Counted from the first letter of the stretch, positions 27,853-36,652 are shown. The stretch: 64,000 nucleotides of DNA from JBHGYD01 sp041920415 (GCA_041920415.1 JBHGYD010000028.1:62001-126000); one strand, 5' to 3'. Numbers and translations are program-made. The notes: generated by a model not told the origin, from the sequence alone.

Positions 27853-27980
27853 GGTGATAAAATCAAGAAATTTACAAGAGAAAAAATTTTTTATGAAAGG
27901 TCAATAAAAACGAGGTATTGAAGGAAATCGACGAAAGAGGCATTTCTATTTTTAGATCTTCTAGATTATTCGTTTCCGAA
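27853..27980. other. Upstream intergenic stretch with no recognised feature
   Basis: About 130 bp of AT-rich DNA between the cre-like site and the tRNA terminator. I see no gene, hairpin or repeat here. Confidence 0.5.
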
Positions 27981-28019
27981 AAAAATCCTCTTTCCTTTTT
28001 TCTAGGAAAGAGGATTTTT
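27981..28019 (-). terminator. Terminator of tRNA-Arg
   Basis: A perfect 15-bp stem (AAAAATCCTCTTTCC / GGAAAGAGGATTTTT) two bases after the tRNA 3' end, with T-runs on both sides. Confidence 0.92.
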
Positions 28020-28021
28020 AA

Positions 28022-28095
28022 CGTCCCAGGAGAGATTCGAACTCCCGACCGACGGCTTAGAAGGCCGCTGCTCTATCCTGCTGAGCTACTGGGAC
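28022..28095 (-). tRNA. tRNA-Arg(UCU)
   Basis: A 74-nt cloverleaf on the minus strand. Acceptor GTCCCAG/CTGGGAC, D-arm GCTC/GAGC, anticodon loop CTTCTAA with anticodon TCT, T-arm with GTTCGAATC, discriminator G. CCA is not encoded. It is the only intact copy of a tandem unit whose other copies are decayed. Confidence 0.96.
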
Positions 28096-28437
28096 ATAGT
28101 ATTAAAATTATATTCGATTTTATTGCTACTTTCTCAATTTTTATCGCCGCCCCACTCTCAATAAGCCTATTCAAGAAGTGGTTCGAGTGGTGTGCTGAAG
28201 CTATTTCTCCGATGCCTACTCGGACGTGCTCTATCCAGCTGAACCACTGGGACATGGTATGAAAAATCATTTAAGTATTGCACAATTTTTTAGTTTTTCC
28301 TCCGTCCCGCTCTCAGAAAGCCTACTCAAGAAGTGGCTCGAGCGGTACGCTGAAGTGATTTCAAAGAAGCGGATGCGTCGGGACAACTCGCAGCTGATTC
28401 GTCGATGCATGGCTCGTTGCTGAGCTACTGGGGACAT
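28096..28437 (-). repeat. Two decayed tandem tRNA units with a hairpin-forming spacer repeat
   Basis: Behind the intact tRNA come two more units. tRNA 5' remnants lie at about 28230-28255 (24 of 27 bases match the tRNA-Arg 5' end) and at about 28414-28436 (acceptor and D-arm only). The spacers 28140-28205 and 28295-28360 align over about 60 bp. In each, a 6-bp stem encloses a 27-nt loop: CCACTC/GAGTGG (28152, 28185) and CCGCTC/GAGCGG (28307, 28340), so one base pair changed on both sides. Confidence 0.75.
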
Positions 28438-28487
28438 TCCAAAGACAGTTTTTATTATAGGGGAGTGTTATGATAAAGTCAAGATAA

Positions 28488-28513
28488 AATGAGCGAGAAA
28501 TATTTTCTCGCTC
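28488..28513 (-). terminator. Terminator of the rph-ysnA-ysnB operon
   Basis: Arms GAGCGAGAAA and TTCTCGCTC (about 9-10 bp) overlap the ysnB stop codon and are followed by ATTTTAT on the minus strand. Confidence 0.75.
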
Positions 28514-29021
28514 AAAACGCAAATGATTTCGTTAAGGATGGTATTTCCTGTCCGTTGATGTCATAAAATTGAACCGTTGCTTTTTCGTTGTCGATTTGCA
28601 ACAAAGCGTACGTTTTTTCTTTTCTCATGCGCGGTAAAACGATGCTTCCCGGATTAATAAACAGAACGCCGTTGATCATCTCTGCTCCTGCAATATGCGA
28701 ATGTCCGAAACAAACGACTTTTGCCCCTACTTCTTGGGCACGGTAGTAAAGGTTCATCATTGTCATTTTTACATTATAAAGGTGACCGTGTGTAATAAAA
28801 AAGCGAATTCCTTGAATATCTTCTATGCGTTCCTTTGGAAACTCCGTTGTAAAGTCACAGTTGCCGCGGACATATAAAAAGTTTTCCAATTCTGCGCAAC
28901 CTATTGGTAGTTCGGAATCGCCACAATGAATAAACGCATCTACGGCGTTATGATAACGTTGTTTTATTTCGATTAACTCTTTTGTCAGTCCATGGCTATC
29001 GCTTACAATTAGCACTTTCAT
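28512..29021 (-). CDS. ysnB: Metallophosphoesterase YsnB (YfcE/MJ0936 type)
   Basis: 169 residues, a minimal calcineurin-like phosphoesterase. Metal motifs: SDSHG (about 8-12), HCGDSE, VRGNCD, FITHGH and GHSHIAG. Such enzymes hydrolyse phosphodiesters; the physiological substrate is not known. Third gene of the rph-ysnA-ysnB group, 5 bp after ysnA. Confidence 0.9.
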   Translation of the reverse strand: MKVLIVSDSHGLTKELIEIKQRYHNAVDAFIHCGDSELPIGCAELENFLYVRGNCDFTTEFPKERIEDIQGIRFFITHGHLYNVKMTMMNLYYRAQEVGAKVVCFGHSHIAGAEMINGVLFINPGSIVLPRMRKEKTYALLQIDNEKATVQFYDINGQEIPSLTKSFAF

Positions 29022-29026
29022 TTCCC

Positions 29027-29632
29027 TTACTCCCCGTTATTGATGATTTCACTCCACTGCTTGTCTAATTTGGCTAATGCGTTCGCTCGATGACTAATTT
29101 GATTTTTCTCCTCTTTTGTCAATTCCGCCATTGTTTTTCCTTTTTGTGGAACGTAAAAAATCGGATCGTATCCAAACCCGTTTTCTCCTCTTGGAGTATC
29201 TGTAATATATCCTTCGCACGTTCCCTCAACAACTACGGTACGTTGTTGAGGAATGGCAACTGCTAATGCGCAATGGAAGCGAGCCGTTCTTTTTTCAAAC
29301 GGAACTCCATTTAGTTCTTCAAGTACTTTCGCGATGTTTGCTCGATCATCTTTTTCCTCACCAGCATAGCGTGCCGAATATACTCCCGGTCTTCCATCTA
29401 ATGCATCAATCGAAAGCCCTGAATCATCAGCAATGACCGTTTGATTAAAATAAGCAGCCATTGCTTCAGCTTTTAAAATCGCATTTTCGGCAAATGTGCT
29501 TCCTGTTTCTTCGACGTCCGGGCAGTTAGGGAAATCTAACAATGATTTCACCTCAACTCCTTTTTTAGCCAGCAACGCTTGAAATTCTTTCACTTTCCCC
29601 GCGTTTTTCGTCGCAATAATGACTTCTTTCAT
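29027..29632 (-). CDS. ysnA: dITP/XTP pyrophosphatase (RdgB/HAM1 family, YsnA)
   Basis: 201 residues. It hydrolyses deaminated purine triphosphates (ITP, dITP, XTP) and keeps them out of DNA and RNA. Motifs: ATKNAGKVKEF at the N-terminus, ADDSGLSIDALDGRPGVYSAR, ENGFGYDPIFYVP, SHRANAL. Two bases separate it from rph, and the ribosome site is weak, so it is probably coupled. Confidence 0.94.
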   Translation of the reverse strand: MKEVIIATKNAGKVKEFQALLAKKGVEVKSLLDFPNCPDVEETGSTFAENAILKAEAMAAYFNQTVIADDSGLSIDALDGRPGVYSARYAGEEKDDRANIAKVLEELNGVPFEKRTARFHCALAVAIPQQRTVVVEGTCEGYITDTPRGENGFGYDPIFYVPQKGKTMAELTKEEKNQISHRANALAKLDKQWSEIINNGE

Positions 29633-29634
29633 GG

Positions 29635-30396
29635 CTATTCCACACTTTCTGCTGAACTTTTTTTAATTTGTTCCGCTAATGGTCCTAACACTTCTTTTTG
29701 GATATCAATAAGCTGACGAATACCTAACTCGGCAGTTCCTAATAACTCATGTAATTGCTCTCGGGAAAAAGTTGCTTCCTCTCCTGTTCCTTGAATTTCG
29801 ACAAAATTCCCTGAACCTGTCATGACGACATTCATATCTACCTCTGCTTGCGAATCCTCGATATAATTTAAGTCAAGAATTACCCCATGTTGCGGATCGA
29901 TTCCTACTGATGTCGCCGCAAGAAAATCTGTCACAGGAAGATCTGATAGCTTTTTCTCCTCCACTAATTTCGCAAAAGCTAAGACCATGGCGACAAACGC
30001 TCCTGTAATCGACGCTGTGCGCGTACCTCCATCTGCTTGAATGACATCACAGTCAATCCAAATCGTTTTCTCTCCAAGCTTTTCTAAGTCAACAACCGAA
30101 CGAAGCACTCTGCCAATAAGGCGTTGAATTTCCATCGTTCTCCCTGAAAGTTTGCCTTTACTTGATTCACGTACATTTCGTTGCTCTGTTGCACGTGGTA
30201 ACATCGCATATTCAGCCGTAATCCATCCTTTTCCGCCGCCGCGCATAAACGGCGGTACTTTATCATCAATACTTGCGGTGCAAATGACTTTTGTATCACC
30301 GATGGTTATTAATACAGAGCCTTCCGCATGTTTGATAAAATGTTTTTCAATATGTACTGGTCGCAACTGTTTATTTTCCCTTCCATCGACTCTCAT
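29635..30396 (-). CDS. rph: Ribonuclease PH
   Basis: 253 residues. Phosphorolytic 3'-5' trimming of tRNA precursors. Motifs: RVDGRENKQLRP, GDTKVICTAS, GWITAEYAMLPRAT, DGGTRTASITGA, and VDMNVVMTGSG for metal binding. The ATG follows AAGGAGG. Confidence 0.96.
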   Translation of the reverse strand: MRVDGRENKQLRPVHIEKHFIKHAEGSVLITIGDTKVICTASIDDKVPPFMRGGGKGWITAEYAMLPRATEQRNVRESSKGKLSGRTMEIQRLIGRVLRSVVDLEKLGEKTIWIDCDVIQADGGTRTASITGAFVAMVLAFAKLVEEKKLSDLPVTDFLAATSVGIDPQHGVILDLNYIEDSQAEVDMNVVMTGSGNFVEIQGTGEEATFSREQLHELLGTAELGIRQLIDIQKEVLGPLAEQIKKSSAESVE

Positions 30397-30430
30397 GAAA
30401 AAGCCTCCTTAATGAAGTGCACAAAATAAA

Positions 30431-30465
30431 TAGAAAGAGGTAGCTTGATAGCCTACCTCTTTTTA
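30431..30465 (-). terminator. Terminator of gerM
   Basis: Stem AAAGAGGTAGGC / GCTACCTCTTT with one bulge, followed by TCTATTTATTTT on the minus strand. Confidence 0.7.
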
Positions 30466-30480
30466 TACCATAGTATAACA

Positions 30481-31569
30481 TTAAAAACTACCTGTATTCA
30501 CATTTTCTGGTCTTGTCACCGGTTCAGAAAGTTCTTTTCCATCTTCTCTCACAAGATCAGCTTTTCCATTGACCGTAATCGCGACGCTTTCGATTCCTTT
30601 TTGTTCAGTTAATGAAAGGACGAGCGAATTCAAAACATGCTCAGAAATGACACGTTTCTTATTGCTTCCGTAAATCGCCTCGTTAAAATTTAATGTTACT
30701 TTCCCATCTTCGTACTTCGGTGAATTTAGCAACTGAACATCCGGTTGAAAATCACTGACGAGCCCGCTACCGTAATTTGGTCCTTTAATCAACTCACTCA
30801 CGACCGCGGCAATATCGTCTTTTTCTTTATTCGGAACGCGGCGCGTCACCGGCACGTAGTAAGTATTTTCTCCTTGTTGTGCTAAAAAATAGACAGTGAC
30901 CGGATGAGTATTCGTAATATCGACAACACCGCTTGTATCAACGTTAATTCCGTCCTCTCGACTCACTCCATCTTGAATTGGTGTTCCATTCACCGGCATT
31001 ACTGTTTGGTCATGACCGTTAATGCGAATTTTTACTTTTTTGACATTATCAAATTGTGTTAACGTCCACGTAATCGCTTGTAAAATTTTCTTTTCATCTT
31101 CTGGTTTATAATGAGCAAACTCCGGAGAAAAATCAGCAATAATGGTTCCATCTTTTTCAAGTTTAACCCCTAATACACGAGTATCGGCTGGTAGCACCGC
31201 TCGAAATCCATTCGGTAAAATTTCTGAAACAGGTCCTCCTTCTACTAGGTATTCTAATGCTTGTTTGGCGACTGCGTCTGTTTTTGGCAATTGGAGCGTT
31301 TGTGGAACAACAAAACCGTTTTTATCAATTAAATAAAGTTCTCGTTTTACTGTCTCGGTCGCTTTTTGTTCCTCTTTTACCGCTCCTGCATTCTTTCCTT
31401 GCTTCCCCGTTTCTTTTTGTAGCGATTGTCCGTCTTTCAAATAACTTACATCCTGCGGTGGGTCAATTTCTTTTACCGCGCTATCCTTTCCAAACAATCC
31501 GCAGCCACTAAGCAATATGGTTGAGGTAATGATGGATGCCACTAACTTAGGTGTTCTCCGATGAAACAT
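30481..31569 (-). CDS. gerM: Spore germination and sporulation lipoprotein GerM
   Basis: 362 residues. A lipoprotein signal with lipobox LSGC (Cys23), a Lys/Glu/Gln-rich linker, then two GerMN domains (about 85-195 and 225-345; the second contains TVYFLAQQGENTYYVPVTRRV). In B. subtilis GerM is needed for normal sporulation and germination and helps hold the engulfment complex to the forespore. AGGAGGG precedes the start. Confidence 0.94.
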   Translation of the reverse strand: MFHRRTPKLVASIITSTILLSGCGLFGKDSAVKEIDPPQDVSYLKDGQSLQKETGKQGKNAGAVKEEQKATETVKRELYLIDKNGFVVPQTLQLPKTDAVAKQALEYLVEGGPVSEILPNGFRAVLPADTRVLGVKLEKDGTIIADFSPEFAHYKPEDEKKILQAITWTLTQFDNVKKVKIRINGHDQTVMPVNGTPIQDGVSREDGINVDTSGVVDITNTHPVTVYFLAQQGENTYYVPVTRRVPNKEKDDIAAVVSELIKGPNYGSGLVSDFQPDVQLLNSPKYEDGKVTLNFNEAIYGSNKKRVISEHVLNSLVLSLTEQKGIESVAITVNGKADLVREDGKELSEPVTRPENVNTGSF

Positions 31570-31631
31570 GACCTTTCCCTCCTACTAATAGTTTGTACTA
31601 CTATGTATACGAGCTTTTTAGAAAAATAGAA

Positions 31632-31663
31632 TAAAAAAATCCTTCAGCTACATGCTGAAGGAT
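31632..31663 (-). terminator. Terminator of racE
   Basis: Stem AAATCCTTCAGC / GCTGAAGGATTT followed by seven T on the minus strand, directly after the racE stop. Confidence 0.9.
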
Positions 31664-31667
31664 TTTT

Positions 31668-32462
31668 TTATAATTCAATCGTTTGTACATTTTCAATTGG
31701 TTGTCCAAACCATTTTGAAGCAATTTTTTGAAACAATTCTTTTGGTCCAGTTGTCAAGAAGAGATGATCATTGAATCGTTCGCCTGTATGTAGCAAACCG
31801 CTATGATGTAAAATCGCGCTTACTTCGCGCGCTGTTTCGTCACCCGAGCAGATCAGTTTTACCTTTTTTCCCATATATTCTTTAATTAACGGACCTAATA
31901 GCGGATAGTGTGTACATCCTAAAATAAGAACATCGATATCGCTTGATTTCAATGGTTCTAGCGACTCGGCTACAATTTCTCTTGCCTCTTCTCCTTCAAA
32001 ATTTCCACTCTCAACAAGTGGAACAAATTTAGGGCAAGCTAAGCTTTCAATATGAACTTTATTGTTAATTGACTTTAATGCTTTTTCATATGCACGGCTT
32101 TTCACTGTACCAATCGTTCCGATGACGCCAATATGCCGATTTTTCGTCATTTTTATCGCCGCTCGCGCTCCTGGATGTACAACACCTAATACAGGAATGC
32201 TTAGTTTTTCACGTATCTCTTCTAAAACAACTGCGGTCGCCGTATTACAAGCGATAACAAGCATTTTTATGTCGTATTGCAATAAATAATTCGTCATTTC
32301 CCATGTGAATTGACGAATCTCTTCTTCTGGACGTGGACCATAAGGACATCGTGACGTGTCTCCTAAGTAAACAATTTGTTCATTTGGCAGCTGCCGCATG
32401 ATCTCTTTCGCGACAGTAAGCCCTCCAACTCCTGAATCAATAACACCAATTGGTCTTTCCAA
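31668..32462 (-). CDS. racE: Glutamate racemase (RacE/MurI)
   Basis: 264 residues. Makes D-glutamate for peptidoglycan. The two catalytic cysteines are Cys72 (IACNTATA) and Cys183 (LGCTHYPLL); IDSGVGGLTV is at the N-terminus. The start codon is TTG at 32462 with a weak AGGCG site. It sits 9 bp after the remains of ysmB and was probably coupled to it; loss of that gene may have changed its translation. Confidence 0.96.
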   Translation of the reverse strand: MERPIGVIDSGVGGLTVAKEIMRQLPNEQIVYLGDTSRCPYGPRPEEEIRQFTWEMTNYLLQYDIKMLVIACNTATAVVLEEIREKLSIPVLGVVHPGARAAIKMTKNRHIGVIGTIGTVKSRAYEKALKSINNKVHIESLACPKFVPLVESGNFEGEEAREIVAESLEPLKSSDIDVLILGCTHYPLLGPLIKEYMGKKVKLICSGDETAREVSAILHHSGLLHTGERFNDHLFLTTGPKELFQKIASKWFGQPIENVQTIEL

Positions 32463-32471
32463 GTGATCGCC

Positions 32472-32889
32472 TCATTCTTTTTTCATTTCTTGATGTAATT
32501 TTTTTAAGCTTTTTTCTAAAAAACAATCTCTTCATCCGAGAAAGTTTTAAAAACTTGTGCCAAACTATGTTGGCGCTTTTTAATCACTTCTTCGATAATT
32601 CGCTCACCTTCTTTAAGAAGATGAATACGCACGACCCGCCGATCGTTTTTGTTTCTTACTCTTGCAACTAACACATTTTTCTCCATTCGATCGACTAAGT
32701 CCGTCGTTGTACTGCAGACCAAATGCATTTTATTCGATCATTCTCCAATCGTCATATCCCCTTCTTCCCAAAGTCATTGCAAAGCAACAAATTGCGGTGG
32801 AGTAATCGGATAGTGGGTTAAAATTTTCCGCCCTTTTTGTTTTAAAATCGCAGTTCAACGACAGCTCTTTCGTCAATTTGAGATGGCAT
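32472..32889 (-). pseudogene. ysmB: Broken MarR-family regulator gene ysmB
   Basis: Reading across frames recovers a YsmB-like MarR protein, but it is interrupted four times. From ATG 32889 there is a frameshift near 32850 (after VVELR, before ILKQKGRK), TGA replacing the Trp of PPQFVALQW, TGA replacing a Leu in MTIGELS, an intact stretch CSTTTDLVDRMEKN to FSDEEIV, then a one-base loss in a T-run near 32510 before LEKSLKKLHQEMKKE. In B. subtilis ysmB lies in this place between racE and gerE. The protein cannot be made. Confidence 0.9.
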
Positions 32890-32967
32890 ACAATCTCTTA
32901 TATAGATTCATGCACTCTATATTGTTTACATTTTCTGATGAAAATGCAAGCAAAACGAACCATTTTC

Positions 32968-32995
32968 ATTTTACTATACTTTTTCACATAATCAA
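32968..32995 (-). promoter_or_regulatory. Probable promoter for ysmB/racE
   Basis: Minus strand TTGATT (32995-32990), 16 bp, TAAAAT (32973-32968), upstream of the ysmB pseudogene. It is the best candidate for driving racE, through a leader of about 500 nt made of dead coding sequence. Confidence 0.45.
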
Positions 32996-33182
32996 TAAAA
33001 AACAAGAACTCCATCTCATGACCTTCATCTATATAAACGTAACGTAACATTTCTACCTTTCACTTCACGACACAAATCGATCCTTTAGGCACCATCAATC
33101 GCTTTAAAGCGTTTACAAAAATAAACATATCTTCCGAAGAAATTTTTTCTATAACAAAAAATGCAGATGGTTAACAATAATA
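32996..33182. other. Intergenic stretch, no clear gene
   Basis: About 190 bp between the racE promoter and the gerE terminator. It may contain degraded coding sequence on the minus strand (a run resembling KGRNVTLRLY is interrupted by stops), but I recognise no family. Confidence 0.3.
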
Positions 33183-33215
33183 AACCGGCTACCTTAAAAT
33201 TAAGGTTAGCCGGTA
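33183..33215 (-). terminator. Terminator of gerE
   Basis: Stem ACCGGCTAACCTT / AAGGTAGCCGGT with one bulge, immediately after gerE, followed by TTTATTATTG on the minus strand. Confidence 0.8.
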
Positions 33216-33219
33216 TTCC

Positions 33220-33444
33220 CTATAGTTCAAGTTCCCCCATTCGAAGCAATTCAACTACTGCTTGAGAGCGCCCCTTTACTCCAAGCTTTTGCATGGCGTT
33301 CGAAATGTGATTACGAACTGTTTTTTCACTAATGAACAGCTCACTTGCGATTTCTTTTGTTGTTTTATCTTGAACTAATAATTCAAATACTTCTCTTTCT
33401 CTTTTCGTGAGTAATGGCTTTGAGTGAAATGATTTGTCCTTCAA
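33220..33444 (-). CDS. gerE: Late sporulation regulator GerE
   Basis: 74 residues, almost identical to B. subtilis GerE over the LuxR-type helix-turn-helix (TKREREVFELLVQDKTTKEI, SEKTVRNHISNAMQKLGV). It activates and represses late coat genes in the mother cell together with sigma-K. The start is TTG at 33444 with AAGGAGGG upstream; the N-terminus differs from B. subtilis only in a few residues. Confidence 0.97.
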   Translation of the reverse strand: MKDKSFHSKPLLTKREREVFELLVQDKTTKEIASELFISEKTVRNHISNAMQKLGVKGRSQAVVELLRMGELEL

Positions 33445-33505
33445 AGTATTGTAACCCTCCTTGCTTTAGCCAGACCTTAACTACCGGATGGGTATTTATT
33501 CACCA

Positions 33506-33534
33506 TATAGTATGTGAAGCAGAGGGTTACGGTG
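33506..33534 (-). promoter_or_regulatory. Sigma-K promoter of gerE
   Basis: Minus strand CACC (33534-33531), 16 bp, CATACTATA (33514-33506). The -10 fits CATANNNTA exactly and the -35 has the AC core. gerE is a sigma-K gene in B. subtilis. Confidence 0.8.
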
Positions 33535-33574
33535 ACAGAAATTCGTTTATCTACTAGAAAAATAGGTGCTTTAT

Positions 33575-34042
33575 CTAAATAGGAGAAACCGCTTGGGAAT
33601 GTTGTAATCGTTGTTTCATCTCTTCATCCCATGGAACACTTTTTCCCGTCCGTTTGTTGATTTGAACAAGCGCTCCACGACCAACAAACACAATCTGTTG
33701 GTTATCTTTTTTCGCCATATAATGAAAATCAACCGATGAACGACCGACACGATGTACTTTCACATACACATAAAGCTCATCATTGAAAAAGACTTGTTGT
33801 AAAAAGTCACATTGTAAATCTGCGACAACTGGAATCTCCTCTGATTGTGCGCTCGTCCATTTTTCCATAAAACCGATGCTTTTTAAAAACTCCGTCCGTA
33901 CTTCTTCAAAATAAATAAACGGAACGGTATTGTTTAGATGACCAAACATATCTGTTTCACAAAACCGTACCTTTATACGGTGAAAAAATGTAAAGGATTT
34001 TTGCCATTGCTCAACGTTATCAATATAATCAATGTTTTTCAT
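33575..34042 (-). CDS. ysmA: Acyl-CoA thioesterase YsmA (hotdog fold)
   Basis: 155 residues of the 4-hydroxybenzoyl-CoA thioesterase/YbgC type. The signature RFCETDMFGHLNNTVPFIYFEE carries the catalytic Asp. Substrate unknown; medium or long acyl-CoA is a guess from the family. The ATG at 34042 has GGGGGAG upstream. It follows sdhB but is separated from it by a strong terminator. Confidence 0.85.
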   Translation of the reverse strand: MKNIDYIDNVEQWQKSFTFFHRIKVRFCETDMFGHLNNTVPFIYFEEVRTEFLKSIGFMEKWTSAQSEEIPVVADLQCDFLQQVFFNDELYVYVKVHRVGRSSVDFHYMAKKDNQQIVFVGRGALVQINKRTGKSVPWDEEMKQRLQHSQAVSPI

Positions 34043-34057
34043 ATCATTCTCCCCCTA

Positions 34058-34093
34058 ACAAAAATCCTCTTCATGGGGATCCATGAAGAGGAT
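34058..34093 (-). terminator. Terminator of the sdhCAB operon
   Basis: A perfect 12-bp stem (ATCCTCTTCATG / CATGAAGAGGAT) followed by T-rich sequence on the minus strand, 6 bp after sdhB. It partly overlaps the leader of ysmA. Confidence 0.9.
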
Positions 34094-34098
34094 GAGTG

Positions 34099-34860
34099 TT
34101 ATACTTCGTCGCTTCCAAAGAAGTTTCGGAACATTTGAATTGTTGCCTCACGGTTTAGTGCCGCAATCGATGTCGTTAATGGAATTCCTTTTGGACAAGA
34201 CTGCACGCAGTTTTGCGAGTTACCACAGTTCGCAAGACCGCCATCTCCCATAATGGCTTGCAGTCTTTCTGCTTTATGCATTGCTCCAGTTGGATGAGCA
34301 TTGAATAGACGTACTTGAGAAAGCGGCGCAGGACCGATAAAGTTCGATTTGCTGTTCACATTTGGACATGCTTCTAGACAAACACCGCACGTCATGCATT
34401 TCGAAAGCTCATACGCCCATTGCCGCTTCCGCTCTGGCATGCGAGGACCAGGACCTAAATCATATGTTCCATCAATTGGAATCCATGCTTTTACTTTCTT
34501 TAATGAGTCAAACATCCGGCTGCGGTCAACTTGAAGATCACGTACAACCGGGAATGTGCGCATTGGCTCTAAACGAATCGGTTGTTCTAGCTTATCGATG
34601 AGCGCTGTACATGATTGACGTGGCTTTCCGTTAATGACCATCGAACAAGCCCCGCATACTTCTTCCAGACAGTTCATATCCCACGTAACAGGAGTTGTTT
34701 TTTCTCCTTTGGCGTTCACCGGATTGCGGCGAATTTCCATGAGAGCGGAAATGACGTTCATATTTGGGCGATATGGAATTTCAAATTCCTCTTCGTATGG
34801 CGCAGAATCAGGACGATCTTGTCGCGTTACAATGAGGCGAATCGTTTTTTTCTCGCTCAT
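34099..34860 (-). CDS. sdhB: Succinate dehydrogenase iron-sulfur subunit (SdhB)
   Basis: 253 residues. Carries electrons from FAD to menaquinone. [2Fe-2S] ligands in CLEEVCGACSM; [4Fe-4S] and [3Fe-4S] ligands in CMTCGVCLEACPN and CGNSQNCVQSCPKGIP. Its ATG overlaps the sdhA stop (ATGA). Confidence 0.97.
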   Translation of the reverse strand: MSEKKTIRLIVTRQDRPDSAPYEEEFEIPYRPNMNVISALMEIRRNPVNAKGEKTTPVTWDMNCLEEVCGACSMVINGKPRQSCTALIDKLEQPIRLEPMRTFPVVRDLQVDRSRMFDSLKKVKAWIPIDGTYDLGPGPRMPERKRQWAYELSKCMTCGVCLEACPNVNSKSNFIGPAPLSQVRLFNAHPTGAMHKAERLQAIMGDGGLANCGNSQNCVQSCPKGIPLTTSIAALNREATIQMFRNFFGSDEV

Positions 34861-36617
34861 GATTTCACTTCCTCTTTCTTTTTCGTATAGTCGCGCTTGC
34901 GTGGCTTAATTAACGACGTATCAACCTCTTCATAATGGAACGCTGGCCCATCTGGCGTAAAGCGCGCCATTGTCGTTTTGAGCCATTCTTCGTCATTGCG
35001 CTCTGGAAACTCTGGTTTATAGTGAGCGCCACGGCTTTCATTACGGTTATAAGCACCTAACGTAATCACGCGCGCTAATTGAAGCATGTTGTATAGCTGA
35101 CGAGTGAAGGATGCCCCTTGGTTGCTCCATTTTGCCGTATCGTTAATGTTAATATTTTTATAACGCTCAAGCAGCTCTTGAATTTTTTCGTCTGTTTTTA
35201 AAAGCTTATCATTATATCGAACAATCGTTACGTTATCTGTCATCCATTGACCAAGCTCTTTATGGAGAACATAGGCGTTTTCTGTTCCATCCATTGACAT
35301 GATATTATTCCATTTTTCTTCTTCTTGTTTTAAATAACGGTCATATAATGATGACGGCATCGCATCAGACGATTTTTCTAAACCTCTAATATATTCAACC
35401 GCTTTTGGTCCTGCGACCATACCACCATAAATCGCTGATAATAGTGAGTTCGCACCTAAACGGTTTGCTCCGTGCATCGAGTAGTCGCACTCTCCAGCGG
35501 CGAACAGACCTTTAATGTTTGTCATTTGATCGTAGTCTACCCATAGCCCCCCCATTGAATAGTGAACAGCAGGGAAGATTTTCATTGGCACTTTTCGTGG
35601 GTCTTCGCCCATGAATTTTTCATAAATCTCGATAATACCACCAAGTTTAATATCCAATTCTTTCGGATCTTTATGAGAAAGATCGAGATAAACCATGTTT
35701 TCGCCATTAATGCCAAGCTTTAAGTCAACGCAAACATGGAAGATTTCCCTTGTAGCGATGTCACGAGGGACTAGGTTTCCATAAGCTGGATATTTTTCCT
35801 CCAAGAAGTACCAAGGTTTCCCGTCTTTATATGTCCATACTCGTCCACCTTCACCGCGTGCAGACTCACTCATGAGACGCAGTTTGTCATCGCCTGGGAT
35901 CGCTGTTGGGTGAATTTGAATAAATTCTCCGTTCGCATAATACGCCCCTTGTTGGTACACAATTGAAGCGGCTGAACCTGTATTAATAATCGAGTTTGTC
36001 GATTTACCAAAGATGATTCCCGGTCCACCTGTTGCCATAATTACAGCATCCGCTGGGAATGATTTAATTTCCATCGTCGTTAAGTTTTGCGCAACAATTC
36101 CGCGACAAATTTGTTCATCATCTAGGACAGCTGCTAAAAATTCCCATCCTTCATATTTTGTCACGAGTCCAGCTACTTCATGACGACGCACTTGCTCGTC
36201 AAGCGCATAAAGCAGCTGCTGCCCCGTCGTAGCGCCGGCGTATGCTGTGCGGTGATGCTGCGTTCCCCCGAAGCGTCGGAAGTCCAATAAACCTTCAGGC
36301 GTACGGTTAAACATGACACCCATGCGATCTAGCAAATAAATAATGCCTGGAGCTGCTTCACACATCGCTTTTACCGGTGGTTGGTTCGCTAAAAAGTCGC
36401 CACCATACACTGTATCGTCAAAGTGCTCCCATGGGGAGTCTCCTTCACCTTTCGTATTCACTGCACCGTTAATCCCACCTTGAGCACAAACAGAGTGAGA
36501 TCGCTTCACTGGCACGAGCGAAAACAACTCAACTGGCACACCCGCTTCTGCGATTTTAATGGTTGCCATTAGTCCGGCTAAACCGCCACCAACTACTATA
36601 ATTTTTCCTTTTTTCAT
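34857..36617 (-). CDS. sdhA: Succinate dehydrogenase flavoprotein subunit (SdhA)
   Basis: 586 residues. FAD-binding GGGLAGLMATIKIAEAG; His41 in RSHSVCAQGGINGA is the covalent FAD site; HPTAIPGDDKLRLMSESARG and GLFAAGECDYSMHGANRLG belong to the active site. Oxidises succinate to fumarate at the inner face of the membrane in complex with SdhB and SdhC. Confidence 0.97.
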   Translation of the reverse strand: MKKGKIIVVGGGLAGLMATIKIAEAGVPVELFSLVPVKRSHSVCAQGGINGAVNTKGEGDSPWEHFDDTVYGGDFLANQPPVKAMCEAAPGIIYLLDRMGVMFNRTPEGLLDFRRFGGTQHHRTAYAGATTGQQLLYALDEQVRRHEVAGLVTKYEGWEFLAAVLDDEQICRGIVAQNLTTMEIKSFPADAVIMATGGPGIIFGKSTNSIINTGSAASIVYQQGAYYANGEFIQIHPTAIPGDDKLRLMSESARGEGGRVWTYKDGKPWYFLEEKYPAYGNLVPRDIATREIFHVCVDLKLGINGENMVYLDLSHKDPKELDIKLGGIIEIYEKFMGEDPRKVPMKIFPAVHYSMGGLWVDYDQMTNIKGLFAAGECDYSMHGANRLGANSLLSAIYGGMVAGPKAVEYIRGLEKSSDAMPSSLYDRYLKQEEEKWNNIMSMDGTENAYVLHKELGQWMTDNVTIVRYNDKLLKTDEKIQELLERYKNININDTAKWSNQGASFTRQLYNMLQLARVITLGAYNRNESRGAHYKPEFPERNDEEWLKTTMARFTPDGPAFHYEEVDTSLIKPRKRDYTKKKEEVKS

Positions 36618-36652
36618 CGTTACTCACTCCCTAAAAGATTGCTAGTTGTGGA

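Noticed and set aside
28206..28250. Possible second functional tRNA with a 5-bp anticodon-like arm (TCCGA / TCGGA, 7-nt loop)
   Set aside because: The acceptor 3' strand and T-arm are missing and the D-arm to anticodon spacing is wrong, so it is a remnant.
27918..28262. Plus-strand frame running through the tRNA
   Set aside because: It crosses the tRNA and terminator antisense and shows no protein signature.
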